DNA of 34,352 nt, taken from contig MPMP01000055.1 of NCBI GenBank assembly GCA_002238565.1, positions 1 through 34,352 on the forward strand, written 5' to 3'. The translations under genes were made by a program, and so were the position numbers. Positions 24,685-33,366 of this stretch are shown here, piece by piece. Positions within the stretch are counted from its first letter, which is position 1. Every line of letters begins with the position of its first letter. The notes under the pieces were generated by a model that ran no database searches, was not told where the DNA came from, and saw only the letters and a list, made by a program, of their open reading frames with translations. Source of the DNA: Albidovulum sp. bin36. GTDB taxonomy: Bacteria; Pseudomonadota; Alphaproteobacteria; Rhodobacterales; Rhodobacteraceae.

Positions 24685-25067
24685 TTCGGGTCCCGCCGCG
24701 GGTCGAGTATCCGGCGTTCGACACACAGGTGAGGCAAAGAGGACAAAGGTTCTTGAGAGGCAACCCGAACCCGAGTTCGGCGGAGTTCCGCAAACATAAC
24801 TATTGGTCGGCAGCGCTGGAGCACTTGTATGCTGCGTATGATCGCATGTGCGCTTTCACAACGCGAGAGTTGGTACACACAGGCTCGGTGGATCACTATA
24901 GGCCAAAGTCCAAGTTTCCATGCCTAACTTGTCTACTTGGAAAGAAAAAAGGCGCAGTATCTGAAACGAGTCCCAATGATCAAATAGCCGCACTTATTGA
25001 TGAGTATCAACACGAAGTGGCCATTGCGTGCGGAACGGAAAAGCCCGATCAACCGCGCATTGTTTGA
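24681..25067 (+). CDS. HNH endonuclease (PtuB-like) head, C-terminal part replaced
   Basis: The first ~80 residues match PtuB-like HNH nucleases: KHNYWSAALEHLYAAYDRMCAFTTRELVHTGSVDHYRPKSKFP, in which VDHYRPKSKFP carries the catalytic His (H72). The second half of the HNH fold (the usual LAYEWDNYRL...N...H segment) is missing. After about 24925 the sequence changes to a DUF262-type tail read partly in other frames. The ATG overlaps the ATPase stop (ATGA). As it stands the enzyme should be inactive. Confidence 0.7.
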   Translation: MIRVPPRVEYPAFDTQVRQRGQRFLRGNPNPSSAEFRKHNYWSAALEHLYAAYDRMCAFTTRELVHTGSVDHYRPKSKFPCLTCLLGKKKGAVSETSPNDQIAALIDEYQHEVAIACGTEKPDQPRIV

Positions 25068-25233
25068 AAGCTGGGGAACTGCGCTAGCCGGTCACGATGA
25101 GAATGCAGCTTGGAAAGCGGCCAAGGATCTGGCCCGCCGCGCACGCGAAATGATGACAAACGACAGGGAATTTATTTCTTCGATCAGTATCAGCACGGGC
25201 GATGTGATGAATGTCCGGACTCGCCTGAACTAA
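24940..25233 (+). pseudogene. DUF262 (GmrS/ParB-like) protein, C-terminal fragment
   Basis: RKSPINRALFESWGTALAG, ARRAREMMTNDREFISSISISTGDVMNVRTRLN is the characteristic C-terminus of DUF262 proteins (NKALFEAW… DPEF…STGD…KVR.RF). DUF262 is a ParB/Srx-fold NTPase domain found in GmrSD type IV restriction and related systems. Everything upstream was replaced by the HNH gene. It is followed after 30 bases by an AAA ATPase gene, so it is the remaining end of the first gene of a separate three-gene unit. Confidence 0.6.
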
Positions 25234-25263
25234 AGTCCGTAACATAGCCCAGGAAATGCTTCC

Positions 25264-26394
25264 ATGATTGACGAGATTCAACTTGAGAATTTTGAGCGAT
25301 TTCACGACTTGGTCCTGAAAACCGCTAACCTCACTATCCTGACAGGGGCCAATAGCTCTGGCAAGACCTCGGTCTTTCACGCTCTCCTGTTGGCCCGGCG
25401 GATCGCTAGGCAGCCTGAAAATACTCACGTCGAACTCAACGTTTTTGATGACTTGGAGTTGGGTGGAGTTGAAGACATCATTAACCGTAAAGCTCGCAAA
25501 AACATTGCTGTCGTCAGAGTGCTTGATGATCAGGGCAAATGTGGGTGCTGGTCATTCGGTGCAACGAATAATGATAATGCAAAGATGTTGGATGCAAGAA
25601 TCTTTGAAAGGCCTAAAGATCTTTCAATTGCACTCACCGGGCCAGCCCCACAGTTTTGCTATCTGAGTGCAGAACGCCTGGGGCCGCGCGCCGTCCTTGG
25701 TGCAAGCGCAGTCAATGCCGCAGAATTTGATGTTGGTCCACGCGGAGAGTTTGTGGCGCAGGTTCTGGCATCATGCGGCCGATGCCGCGTTAACAAGGGC
25801 CGGATCGAGAATCCCATTGACGGAACACAGGTTGTCGAAGACCTATTACATCAAACAGAGAATTGGATAACCAAAATCGTCCGTCCAATCCAGATCGATG
25901 CCGTGCGCTTTCCGAATTTGTCAATTACGCGCTTGCGTTTCAAGGTCCCGGGGCTGCGAGGTGAGTGGACTCGCGCACCCAACGTCGGGTTTGGCATTTC
26001 TTACTCTTTGCCAATTGTCGTTGCGGCACTGCGCGCAGAGGTTGGAGGGCTGCTCCTAGTAGAAAACCCTGAAGCCCATTTGCACCCGGCTGGGCAATCA
26101 ATGATTGGCGGGTTTTTGGCGCAAGTTGCTGCGGATGGTGTGCAGGTCTTTCTTGAGACCCACAGCGATCATGTACTGAATGGAATTCGGCTTGCTGTCG
26201 CCAATGGAAATGCCGGGCTTAGCCCGGAGCAGGTTGCAATCCATTTCTTTCGTACCGAAGAAGAAGAGGGATCCATTCTTCAATCGATTGATCTTTTGGA
26301 AACCGGTCAGCTTTCTACTTGGCCTACTGGCTTCTTTGATCAGGCTCAAATTGATCTCGCTGCTCTGGCTTTGAATCGGCGGCGCAAGCCATGA
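25264..26394 (+). CDS. DUF3696-type AAA ATPase, middle gene of the DUF262 unit
   Basis: A 376-residue ATPase: IQLENFERFHDLVLKTANLTIL leads to Walker A GANSSGKT at residues 28-35, then LLVENPEAHLHPAGQS (Walker B/D-loop, near 260) and VFLETHSDHVLNGIRLA (H-switch). AGGA lies ~10 bases upstream of the ATG. The ENPE in place of DEPE is normal for DUF3696 proteins. The stop overlaps the next gene's ATG (ATGA). It resembles the ATPase at 17387 in layout but is a different gene. The frame is intact, while both neighbours are broken. Confidence 0.85.
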   Translation: MIDEIQLENFERFHDLVLKTANLTILTGANSSGKTSVFHALLLARRIARQPENTHVELNVFDDLELGGVEDIINRKARKNIAVVRVLDDQGKCGCWSFGATNNDNAKMLDARIFERPKDLSIALTGPAPQFCYLSAERLGPRAVLGASAVNAAEFDVGPRGEFVAQVLASCGRCRVNKGRIENPIDGTQVVEDLLHQTENWITKIVRPIQIDAVRFPNLSITRLRFKVPGLRGEWTRAPNVGFGISYSLPIVVAALRAEVGGLLLVENPEAHLHPAGQSMIGGFLAQVAADGVQVFLETHSDHVLNGIRLAVANGNAGLSPEQVAIHFFRTEEEEGSILQSIDLLETGQLSTWPTGFFDQAQIDLAALALNRRRKP

Positions 26395-27367
26395 CTTTAC
26401 GGTTTGTACTCGACGAGTCGTCGCTGGCAGGGGCGGTCGAAATTGACAGGGATTTACTCGCGGATGCAGTTAACCAATGCTCGAGAGACTTGACACAGCA
26501 CGTGATCGAAACGAGGGCGTCGCGAAGCACGAAGAATGCTACAGGATAGACCTCGGCAAGGACGTGCAATTCTACTGCGCCCTTTTCGGTCCAAAACGCC
26601 ATTTGTACTTCGATCGAGACCTCGGTCTTCGACTCGCGGAGGCCCTTGATCGCGCATTGGACTTCGACGATGCCGAACCGGATAGCTATGATATCCACAT
26701 GGATGGCGCCGAGCGATTTTCTCCAGGGATAGCGTGGGCATTCGCCCGTTGCAGGCTAGGACATCAAGTGGCAGTTCTGCCGCTTCCACTTGGTCGAGCG
26801 CCAAGCGGACGGGTATCCGTTACTGTGGGTAATGATACTGCTGACCTCTTCTTCGTGACAAGAGAATCCGAGCATGTTGACTTTTGCCGGTCAGTGATCA
26901 CGCTGGAGAACGCTAATGCGGAGATGTTTAAATGTCTTGAGGAGTCTGCCTTTCCGGCTCTGGAGTGGGCTGACAATGTCTAGAGCGGGTTAGGAAATTT
27001 TGATCGCCCGCACCTAATTGTTCGGGGCGAATTAGTCCGGTGTTTGCGAGGCCTTAGCGATCATGGCGAGAGATGCTTTTATGAATGTCCTACCGGAAAT
27101 ATAACTGACTTGCCGGGAGTCTTGTCGGCTAGAGTCGGTTGCGAGACCTCGGATGAAAATGGAGCCACCAAAAGAAATCCCGCTTCCGGGCGGGATCATG
27201 CCCGGAGTTATCGCGGAACCGATAGAATGTTCTGGTGGCACGTCAAGCTACAGCCGCATATAGGCCGGGTCTATTTCTTGTACGAACCGGCGCCAGAAAA
27301 CTCGCCGTTTCCCGAACATGGCCGTATCATCATGGGCTTGTTCAAGGACCACTGCATAATTGCATGA
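26391..27367 (+). pseudogene. Unknown ~325-residue partner of the DUF262/AAA unit, broken twice
   Basis: Three pieces in order make one protein. 26391-26475: MTLRFVLDESSLAGAVEIDRD. From 26477 in the next frame: LERLDTARDRNEGVAKHEE, DIHMDGAERFSPGIAWAF, QVAVLPLPLGRAPSGRVSV, ADLFFVTRESEHVDFCRSVI, FPALEWADNV. After TAG 26981-26983 (Trp expected) in the same frame: DRPHLIVRGELVRCLRGL, SDHGERCFYECPTG, VGCETSDENGATKRN, MFWWHVKLQPHIGRVYFLYEP, GRIIMGLFKDHCI. One missing base near 26476 and one TGG to TAG change would restore it. I do not know its activity; it resembles a family of unassigned proteins seen after DUF262 and AAA genes. Confidence 0.65.
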
Positions 27368-27460
27368 TTCCGGCCTTCCTGTCTGCCGTCCATCAAACGG
27401 GTTGATTCCCAATGGATGATTATCGCCAAGAGGGCATTGAGGGAACTGATCCTGGAGTAA

Positions 27461-27772
27461 CACAAGAAGATCCAGTGCCAGCTCCCGTTCCATGTTGTAT
27501 TCGCATGAAGCGAAAGTCGGAATGGTTTGACCGCTTGGGTCCCTTCCCATGTTTGCGGCAATTTGCGGATGCGCTGATAGTAGTCTCCGCAGTCATGGCC
27601 TTCGCTCGGCGAAAGCAAGAATTACGGCACGATTACGTTTTTCTAGGTCAAAAAGGCTCACGGCAAATAGATTGCAAGAGCTAAATTCGATAACGATTCG
27701 CGGCTTTCGCTCGTTCAAGATTACGACGCCGAGGCTCCGTCCACTCAATGTGCCGATCGGCGCGAACGGCGC
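27461..27772 (+). repeat. Long repeat, copy 2 (AAA ATPase head region)
   Basis: Counterpart of 16421-16726. Identical blocks include the region around the GCATGAAGCGAAAGTCGGAA and GATAACGATTCGCGGCTTTC strings. It ends where copy 1 is cut by the ISAs1 tail. Confidence 0.8.
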
Positions 27773-27960
27773 TGGCAAAAGCAATCTCATCTCGTTTTTT
27801 AGGATGTTGAACGAATTGTTGTCCGGCCGCCGTTTTCAACCCAAAAGGATTTCGCCGCAATGTCGGCGGTTGCTTGAAAACGCGGAAACCTATCGATTCG
27901 CCCGGATCATAATGGCGGTCCGGGCGACCCCGGCATCGAAGTCGTTGGCGGGCCGGCGCT
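27672..27960 (+). pseudogene. AAA ATPase N-terminal fragment, longer copy
   Basis: LQELNSITIRGFRSF, TTPRLRPLNVPIGANGAGKSNLISFF, RMLNELLSGRRF gives a complete Walker A (GANGAGKS) of an AAA_21 ATPase. After ~55 residues the similarity fades (AETYRFARI may belong to it), and nothing of Walker B remains before parE. This is the same gene family as the copy at 16615. Confidence 0.7.
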
Positions 27961-28095
27961 GCGAATGCGGCATGGTCACGCAACCAATGCGGGCTCGAGT
28001 TACTAGAGGCGGCGTAGGACGGCGGGGTCGGTCTGTCCGCCTGTTGCTACTCTCCTGCAATTCGCGCTCTCTCGGCGAGTGTAAGGCGCAGTCGA

Positions 28096-30066
28096 CTACA
28101 GATCGAGATTCTGGGCGGTTCTGGCGTTGTCCTGAATGAATTGAAAGCGATGCTCGGGCTTTTTACCCATCAAGCGGTAGACTAGGTTTTCCGTTTCACC
28201 CGGCTCGTCGTCCTCGATCGAAATCCGGATAAGCTTCCTAGTGGCGGGATTCATGGTCGTTTCCTTGAGGTCCTTGGCATCCATCTCGCCAAGGCCCTTG
28301 AATCTGGAGACCTCTATCTTTCCCTTGCCTCCGAGCCCGGCGCGAATCCACTCGTCCTTTTCCTGCTCGTCGAGCACATAGATCCGCTTGGCGCCCTGCG
28401 CCAGCCGGAAAAGCGGTGGGCAGGCGAGGTAGAGGTGGCCGTGATCGATAAGCGGTCGCATCTGCACGAAAAAAAACGTCATTAGCAGGGACGCGATATG
28501 AGCTCCGTCGACATCTGCATCGGTCATGATGATGACCTTTTCGTAGCGCAGGGAATCCAGGTCAAACCTAGGCCCCATGCCCGTTCCAAGCGCCTGGCAC
28601 AGGTCGCTGATTTCCGTATTCTGCAATAGTTTGGACGATGCCGCGCCAAGCACGTTCAATATCTTGCCGCGCAGCGGCAGCAGTGCCTGGGTCGCGCGGT
28701 CGCGCGCCATTTTCGCCGAGCCGCCGGCCGAATCGCCTTCCACGATAAAGACTTCGGTGCCGTCCCGGGACGACTGCGAGCAATCGACCAGCTTGCCCGG
28801 CAGTCTAAGCCGCTTGGTCGCGGATTTTCGCGCCGTTTCCTTTTCCGCGCGGCGCCGCAGGCGCTCCTCGGCCCTTTCGACAACGAAATCGAGGATGTCG
28901 CCGGATGTCTTGGGGTCGGCCGCGAGCCAATTGTCGAAACGGTCGCGAATGGTGGATTCCACGAGTCGCTGCGCTTCCTGGCTCGCAAGCCGGTCCTTGG
29001 TCTGGCCGACGAATTCAGGTTCGCTAATGAAGCAGGAAACGAGCGCGCAGCCGCCCGATTGAATGTCGTCCTTCGTAATTTGCGCGGCTCGCTTGTTGGA
29101 TACCAGCTCCCCGTAGTTTCGAACGCCTTTCAGGATGGCGGACCAGAATCCGGTTTCGTGCGTTCCTCCCTCCGCTGTCGGAACCGTATTGCAATACGAG
29201 CTCATGAAGCCGTCCTTGGTCGGCGTCCAGTTGATCGCCCATTCGACGGAACCCGGCTTATCGTCGCCGAATCTCTCGGAAAAATCTACATTCCCGGAAA
29301 ACGGCTCGCTTGCGAAATTCGTGGAGCCGTTCATTCGCTCTACGAGATAGTCGGATAGGCCGCCGGGAAAGCGAAAGGTCGCTTCTTCGGGAACGCCGGG
29401 ATCGTCGACGGCGCATTTCCAGCGGATTTCGACGCCCGAGAACAGATAGGCCTTCGACCTGACCATCTTGAATATTCGGGACGGCCGCAGCCTCGCGTTG
29501 GCGCCGAATATCGTCGGGTCCGGATGAAACGTAACCGTGGTTCCCCTCCTGTTCGGCGCCGGCCCGGCATTTTTCAGTTTGCGGAGCGGCAGGCCTCGAG
29601 AGAATTCCTGGACATATTTCTGCTGGCCGCGAACGACTTCAACGCACAGCCGGTCGGAAAGAGCGTTGACGACGGATATGCCGACGCCGTGGAGGCCGCC
29701 CGCCGTCGTGTACGACTTTCCGGAGAATTTTCCGCCCGCGTGAAGCGTGCAAAGAATTATCTCGAGTGCCGACTTGTCCGGAAACTTAGGGTGGGGGTCG
29801 ACCGGAATGCCGCGGCCGTTGTCTCGGATCAAGACGGAGCAATCGGCAAAGATTTCCACTTCCATGCGATTGGCGTAGCCGGCAACCGCCTCGTCCATCG
29901 CGTTGTCGAGAACTTCGGAAACCAGGTGGTGGAGCGCTCGCTCGTCGGTGCCGCCGATATACATGCCCGGCCTCTTGCGAACGGGCTCCAGCCCCTCCAG
30001 AACCTCAATGGACGATGCGTCGTAGGTCGGCGAAACGGACTCGACGCCATGTAGTGCTTCTTGCAT
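28096..30066 (-). CDS. parE: DNA topoisomerase IV subunit B
   Basis: A 656-residue type IIA topoisomerase ATPase subunit. The GHKL ATPase lies in the first ~230 residues (EVLDNAMDEAVAGYA, RDNGRGIPV, GGKFSGKSYTTAGGLHGVG), then the transducer with the catalytic-loop Lys region, and the TOPRIM domain with TEVFIVEGDSAGGSA near 440 and IIMTDADVDGAHI near 515. EISDLCQALGTGMG and RYKGLGEM-like RFKGLGEMDAKDL complete it. The length and the lack of the large GyrB insert favour ParE over GyrB. With ParC it decatenates daughter chromosomes. A degraded copy of its 3' third lies at 15439-15888. Confidence 0.92.
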   Translation of the reverse strand: MQEALHGVESVSPTYDASSIEVLEGLEPVRKRPGMYIGGTDERALHHLVSEVLDNAMDEAVAGYANRMEVEIFADCSVLIRDNGRGIPVDPHPKFPDKSALEIILCTLHAGGKFSGKSYTTAGGLHGVGISVVNALSDRLCVEVVRGQQKYVQEFSRGLPLRKLKNAGPAPNRRGTTVTFHPDPTIFGANARLRPSRIFKMVRSKAYLFSGVEIRWKCAVDDPGVPEEATFRFPGGLSDYLVERMNGSTNFASEPFSGNVDFSERFGDDKPGSVEWAINWTPTKDGFMSSYCNTVPTAEGGTHETGFWSAILKGVRNYGELVSNKRAAQITKDDIQSGGCALVSCFISEPEFVGQTKDRLASQEAQRLVESTIRDRFDNWLAADPKTSGDILDFVVERAEERLRRRAEKETARKSATKRLRLPGKLVDCSQSSRDGTEVFIVEGDSAGGSAKMARDRATQALLPLRGKILNVLGAASSKLLQNTEISDLCQALGTGMGPRFDLDSLRYEKVIIMTDADVDGAHIASLLMTFFFVQMRPLIDHGHLYLACPPLFRLAQGAKRIYVLDEQEKDEWIRAGLGGKGKIEVSRFKGLGEMDAKDLKETTMNPATRKLIRISIEDDEPGETENLVYRLMGKKPEHRFQFIQDNARTAQNLDL

Positions 30067-30097
30067 TTTCGCTGCTGCTCGTTGTTATTAGTCCGAT

Positions 30098-30126
30098 AGT
30101 CTACCATATGATCCGGCAACGTTCAA
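30098..30126 (-). promoter_or_regulatory. Promoter candidate for parE
   Basis: Minus strand TTGAAC (30126-30121) and TAGACT (30103-30098), spacer 17. Four of six bases match consensus in each box. It lies 32 bases upstream of the parE ATG. Confidence 0.4.
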
Positions 30127-30603
30127 AGTAAAAATAGACCGCGTAGCGAACATTGTTCAAGTTGATTGCATCTTGCAAACTTTCCATGCCGCGGCTTGCG
30201 TAGGATGCTTATGATTTCGAGGAATTGGGTTCAAAAGCGCCAAGTCGGCATCGCCTAGGCGCTCGTCAGTTCATGGAGTTATGGCGGCGACCGCCGACCG
30301 GAAGCTTCCAGACCGCCAGTGCTCAAGCTGCATTCTGTGCAGTAAACGCGACATCCTGCGCGGTTCGGCGCTGGAAACCGCCGCAATCTCCCCGCAGGTC
30401 GCAGTCTCCTCCGGACTTTGCCTCGTCCGCTCGCGCAGGCCCATGCCGAGCTGTCGCCGCCGGATCCTTATTCCGCGCTCCGGCTCGGCATTTTCGGATC
30501 CCGTCGTCTCGTTTCCGGCTTCTCGTCCACGCTTCGGATCCGGACGGAGATAAAGGTAGTCCCGTTTCTTGCCGAATGGCATGCAATGGAATAGTCCCTG
30601 CCA
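30127..30603. other. Intergenic stretch between parE and the MATE gene
   Basis: Divergent promoter region. Open frames exist on both strands but none has a recognisable domain. A CxxC-rich bit (QCSSCILCSKRD) near 30320 is not enough to call a gene. No RNA gene was recognised. Confidence 0.4.
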
Positions 30604-31983
30604 ATGAGGATTCTTCGGTCGTCGCGGCGCAACGGTCAGTTGCTTGCCACCTTAAGCTTGGCTTTTCCATTGATACTGAGCCACTTGGCGCAAATGGCGA
30701 CTCAACTTACCGACGCGATCATGCTGGGATGGTACGGCGTTGCCGAACTCGCCGCAGGGGTTCTCGGCACAATGATGTTCCATGTGATTTTTCTTGTCGG
30801 CTCCGGGTTCGCGATGGCGGTCATGCCGCTTGCGGCGACGGCCGAGGGCGCTCGGGATATCGCGCAGGTTCGGCGAGTTGTTCGAATGGGATTCTGGATA
30901 TCAATGATTTTCGGAATCGCGGCGCTGATTCCGATGCTGTACTCCGAAACCATTCTCCTTGGCCTGGGCCAGCAGCCCGAAATCGCCGAATTGGCGAATT
31001 GGTATCTCGTGATCGCAATGTGGGGGCTGTTCCCCGCGCTAACGATCATGTTGCTGAAAAGCTTCTTTCTTGCCGTGATTCGTCCGAGGATCGTCCTTTG
31101 GTCCACGGGCATAGGCGCCGTCAGCAATGCGCTCGCCGACTACGCCCTGATATTCGGCCATTGGGGATTTCCGGAGCTCGGAATAGAAGGCGCCGCGATC
31201 GCATCGGTTTCCACGCAGTTCTTCACGCTCCTGATCATGGTGGTCTACATCAGGCGCGATGCGATAATGAGATCCTATCGCTTGTTCACTAGGATTTGGC
31301 GTTTCGATCCTTCGGGGTTCCGAAGCGTCTTTATGCTGGGATGGCCGATCGGAGCCACGCTCGTCGCGGAAACCGGCATGTTCGGCGCGACGGCGCTGCT
31401 TATGGGCTGGATCGACACAGAAACTCTTGCGGCTCACGGTATCGCGCTGAACGTCGCCGCATTTTTCTTCATGATTTATCTAGGATTCGCCAACGCAAGC
31501 ACTGCGCAGCTAGGCCGGGCAGTTGGCGCCAAGGACATCGACGCATTCAAGGGAATCGCGGAAGCAACCGTTATCTGGACGCTTGTTTCCATTGTCTTGA
31601 CGGTTACGATTCTGGTTACGATTCCTGAAACGCTCGTCCTCGCGTTTCTCGAAGCGGGAACGGATCCGGAATCGCGAATAGTCCGCATCGGCATCACGCT
31701 TCTTTATGTCGGGGCCGTATTCCAGGCTTGGGACGCATTGCAGGTCGTAGGCCTGGGTCTGCTGCGCGGCATTAGCGATACGCGCGGGCCGATGGTCATC
31801 GCCGCTATCAGCTACTGGGGCATCGGCTTTCCAATGTGCTACATACTTGGCTTCGTCTTTGAATTCGGCGGACCGGGCGTTTGGTGGGGACTGACGATCG
31901 GCCTGGGAGTGGCCGCGATCTTGTTTTTCGCGAGATTCCGGAGGAAAACTCGAGACTTGGAATTCTCGATCGAGAGCGGTTGA
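30604..31983 (+). CDS. MATE-family multidrug/Na+ antiporter (NorM-like)
   Basis: A 459-residue integral inner-membrane protein with about 12 hydrophobic segments and the MATE twofold layout. Helix 1-2 reads LILSHLAQMATQLTDAIMLGWYG, the family start; the second-half counterpart is GWPIGATLVAETGMFGATALLMGW. The GLGLLRGISDTRGPM segment is the conserved loop after TM10 (LRG.GDT..P). MATE pumps export cationic drugs or metabolites using Na+ or H+. The chosen ATG has no strong ribosome site. It is convergent with dddP (52 bases apart); no hairpin-T terminator is seen between them. Confidence 0.9.
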   Translation: MRILRSSRRNGQLLATLSLAFPLILSHLAQMATQLTDAIMLGWYGVAELAAGVLGTMMFHVIFLVGSGFAMAVMPLAATAEGARDIAQVRRVVRMGFWISMIFGIAALIPMLYSETILLGLGQQPEIAELANWYLVIAMWGLFPALTIMLLKSFFLAVIRPRIVLWSTGIGAVSNALADYALIFGHWGFPELGIEGAAIASVSTQFFTLLIMVVYIRRDAIMRSYRLFTRIWRFDPSGFRSVFMLGWPIGATLVAETGMFGATALLMGWIDTETLAAHGIALNVAAFFFMIYLGFANASTAQLGRAVGAKDIDAFKGIAEATVIWTLVSIVLTVTILVTIPETLVLAFLEAGTDPESRIVRIGITLLYVGAVFQAWDALQVVGLGLLRGISDTRGPMVIAAISYWGIGFPMCYILGFVFEFGGPGVWWGLTIGLGVAAILFFARFRRKTRDLEFSIESG

Positions 31984-32034
31984 CCGTTTGCCGCGCCAAG
32001 GTCGGCCTCCCTTCGCTTGAATGCTTGAATCGCG

Positions 32035-33366
32035 TTACGAATGTTCGCCCATCAAGCGCGTGTCCAGAGGATAGGTCGTTAGAATTTCGTGGCCTGTTTC
32101 AGTTAAAAGCACCTGGTCCTCGAGCTTTATTGCAAAATCTCCGCCCTCTTCGGCGACGAGCGCTTCGACGCACATGACCATTCCGGGCTTCAGTTCGTAA
32201 TCGAAAGCTCCTTCCATGTAATGGTCGGGATAGACGATCAGCGGCCACTCGTCGCACAGGCCGACTCCGTGCATTTTCGCGCCGTACTTTAGCTTCTGGT
32301 ACTTGTCGTCGAGTCTATGGCCGCCGAAGGTCAAGTCCCTGAAGCTGATGCCGGGCTTCAGCAGGGCCGTATTTTCCGCGATGTGCTCGGCCGCGTGCCT
32401 CATGGCGTACACCATGTCCGGGCGAGGAGGGCTGGAGCCGAGCCACCAGGTTCTGGAAATATCGATGCAAATCCCGTAGCAGCCGACAAGATCGGTATCG
32501 AAGGCGAGTATCTCGTTTTCCTGCACTATGCGCGGTCCGCATTCCTGAAACCACGGATTTGTCCTTGGGCCGGAAGCCAGCAGCCTGGTTTCAATCCACT
32601 CGCCGCCGCGACTGATGTTCTCCTTGTGCAGCACCGACCAGATTTCGTCTTCGCTCAATCCAGGCTTCGCCGCCTCTTCCATCTTCGCGACGGCGGTTTC
32701 GCAGGCGTGGTTCGCGCACCTCATCGCCAAGATTTCGTCGGGGCCCTTGACCGAACGGGATTTCTCCGCGACCTCCTCGCCGTCCATGACTTCGAATCCG
32801 GATCGCTCCAGCGCCCGCAGGCCTTGAAGCATTATCTTGTCGACTGCGATTCGACGGTTGCCGCCTCCGTGCTCCCGAATCAGGTCGTCGATTTGGCCGG
32901 CCAAATTTTCGGCTACCGCATCGCCGCGGTCGCCGGCGACGAAGTAGAACATGGCGGCTCCGGTTCTCGATTCGCGCACCAGAGGATTGTAGTCGGCGAG
33001 AAACGGCGAATCCTTGAAGTCCCAGATGACCATGTAGCCGTCGGCGCAAACCAGCACGGACCGAAACGGATTATGCGTGTTCCAAAGCTGCATGTTCGTC
33101 GTATCGGTGGCGTAGCGGATGTTCAGCGGGTCGGTTAGCAGCAATCCGCCGTAGTCCCGGACAACGATGTGCTCGACCAGCCGGTTCAGCCTGAATTTCC
33201 GCATGGCCGCCAAATTCGGCTGCGTCAGTCCGGCTTGCTCCCATTCCCTGATGGCAAGAAGCGTCGGGCCGACTTCCATTCGGTCGTTGTCATTCGGCGT
33301 ACCGTCGGCGAGCAGGGAGTTTCGAGTCGGATCGATCTTTCGTCGCGGGCCTCGGAAAGCGTCCAT
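32035..33366 (-). CDS. dddP: DMSP lyase DddP, M24 metallopeptidase fold
   Basis: A 443-residue M24/creatinase-fold protein. Two-metal ligands are D290, D292 and D302 (FDTDLVGCYGICID), H366 (MHGVGLCDEWP), E401 (MCVEAL) and E416 (KLEDQVL); Y361 and D372 are also present. All eight equal the catalytic positions of the structurally studied roseobacter DddP shifted by five residues, as I recall that numbering. GGEWIETRLLASGPRTNP and YATDTTNMQLWNTHNPFR are DddP hallmarks. The enzyme cleaves dimethylsulfoniopropionate to dimethyl sulfide and acrylate in the cytoplasm. GGAG lies ten bases upstream of the ATG. A related M24 dipeptidase is a less likely alternative. Confidence 0.85.
   Translation of the reverse strand: MDAFRGPRRKIDPTRNSLLADGTPNDNDRMEVGPTLLAIREWEQAGLTQPNLAAMRKFRLNRLVEHIVVRDYGGLLLTDPLNIRYATDTTNMQLWNTHNPFRSVLVCADGYMVIWDFKDSPFLADYNPLVRESRTGAAMFYFVAGDRGDAVAENLAGQIDDLIREHGGGNRRIAVDKIMLQGLRALERSGFEVMDGEEVAEKSRSVKGPDEILAMRCANHACETAVAKMEEAAKPGLSEDEIWSVLHKENISRGGEWIETRLLASGPRTNPWFQECGPRIVQENEILAFDTDLVGCYGICIDISRTWWLGSSPPRPDMVYAMRHAAEHIAENTALLKPGISFRDLTFGGHRLDDKYQKLKYGAKMHGVGLCDEWPLIVYPDHYMEGAFDYELKPGMVMCVEALVAEEGGDFAIKLEDQVLLTETGHEILTTYPLDTRLMGEHS

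Noticed and set aside
2131..27367. Stop-codon reassignment explaining the internal stops
   Set aside because: All three stop codons interrupt genes and all three also end intact housekeeping genes; several genes carry frameshifts as well.
30225..31292. 355-codon open frame on the plus strand
   Set aside because: Overlaps the MATE gene in another frame and is rich in Arg, Ser and Cys; MATE has clear family motifs.
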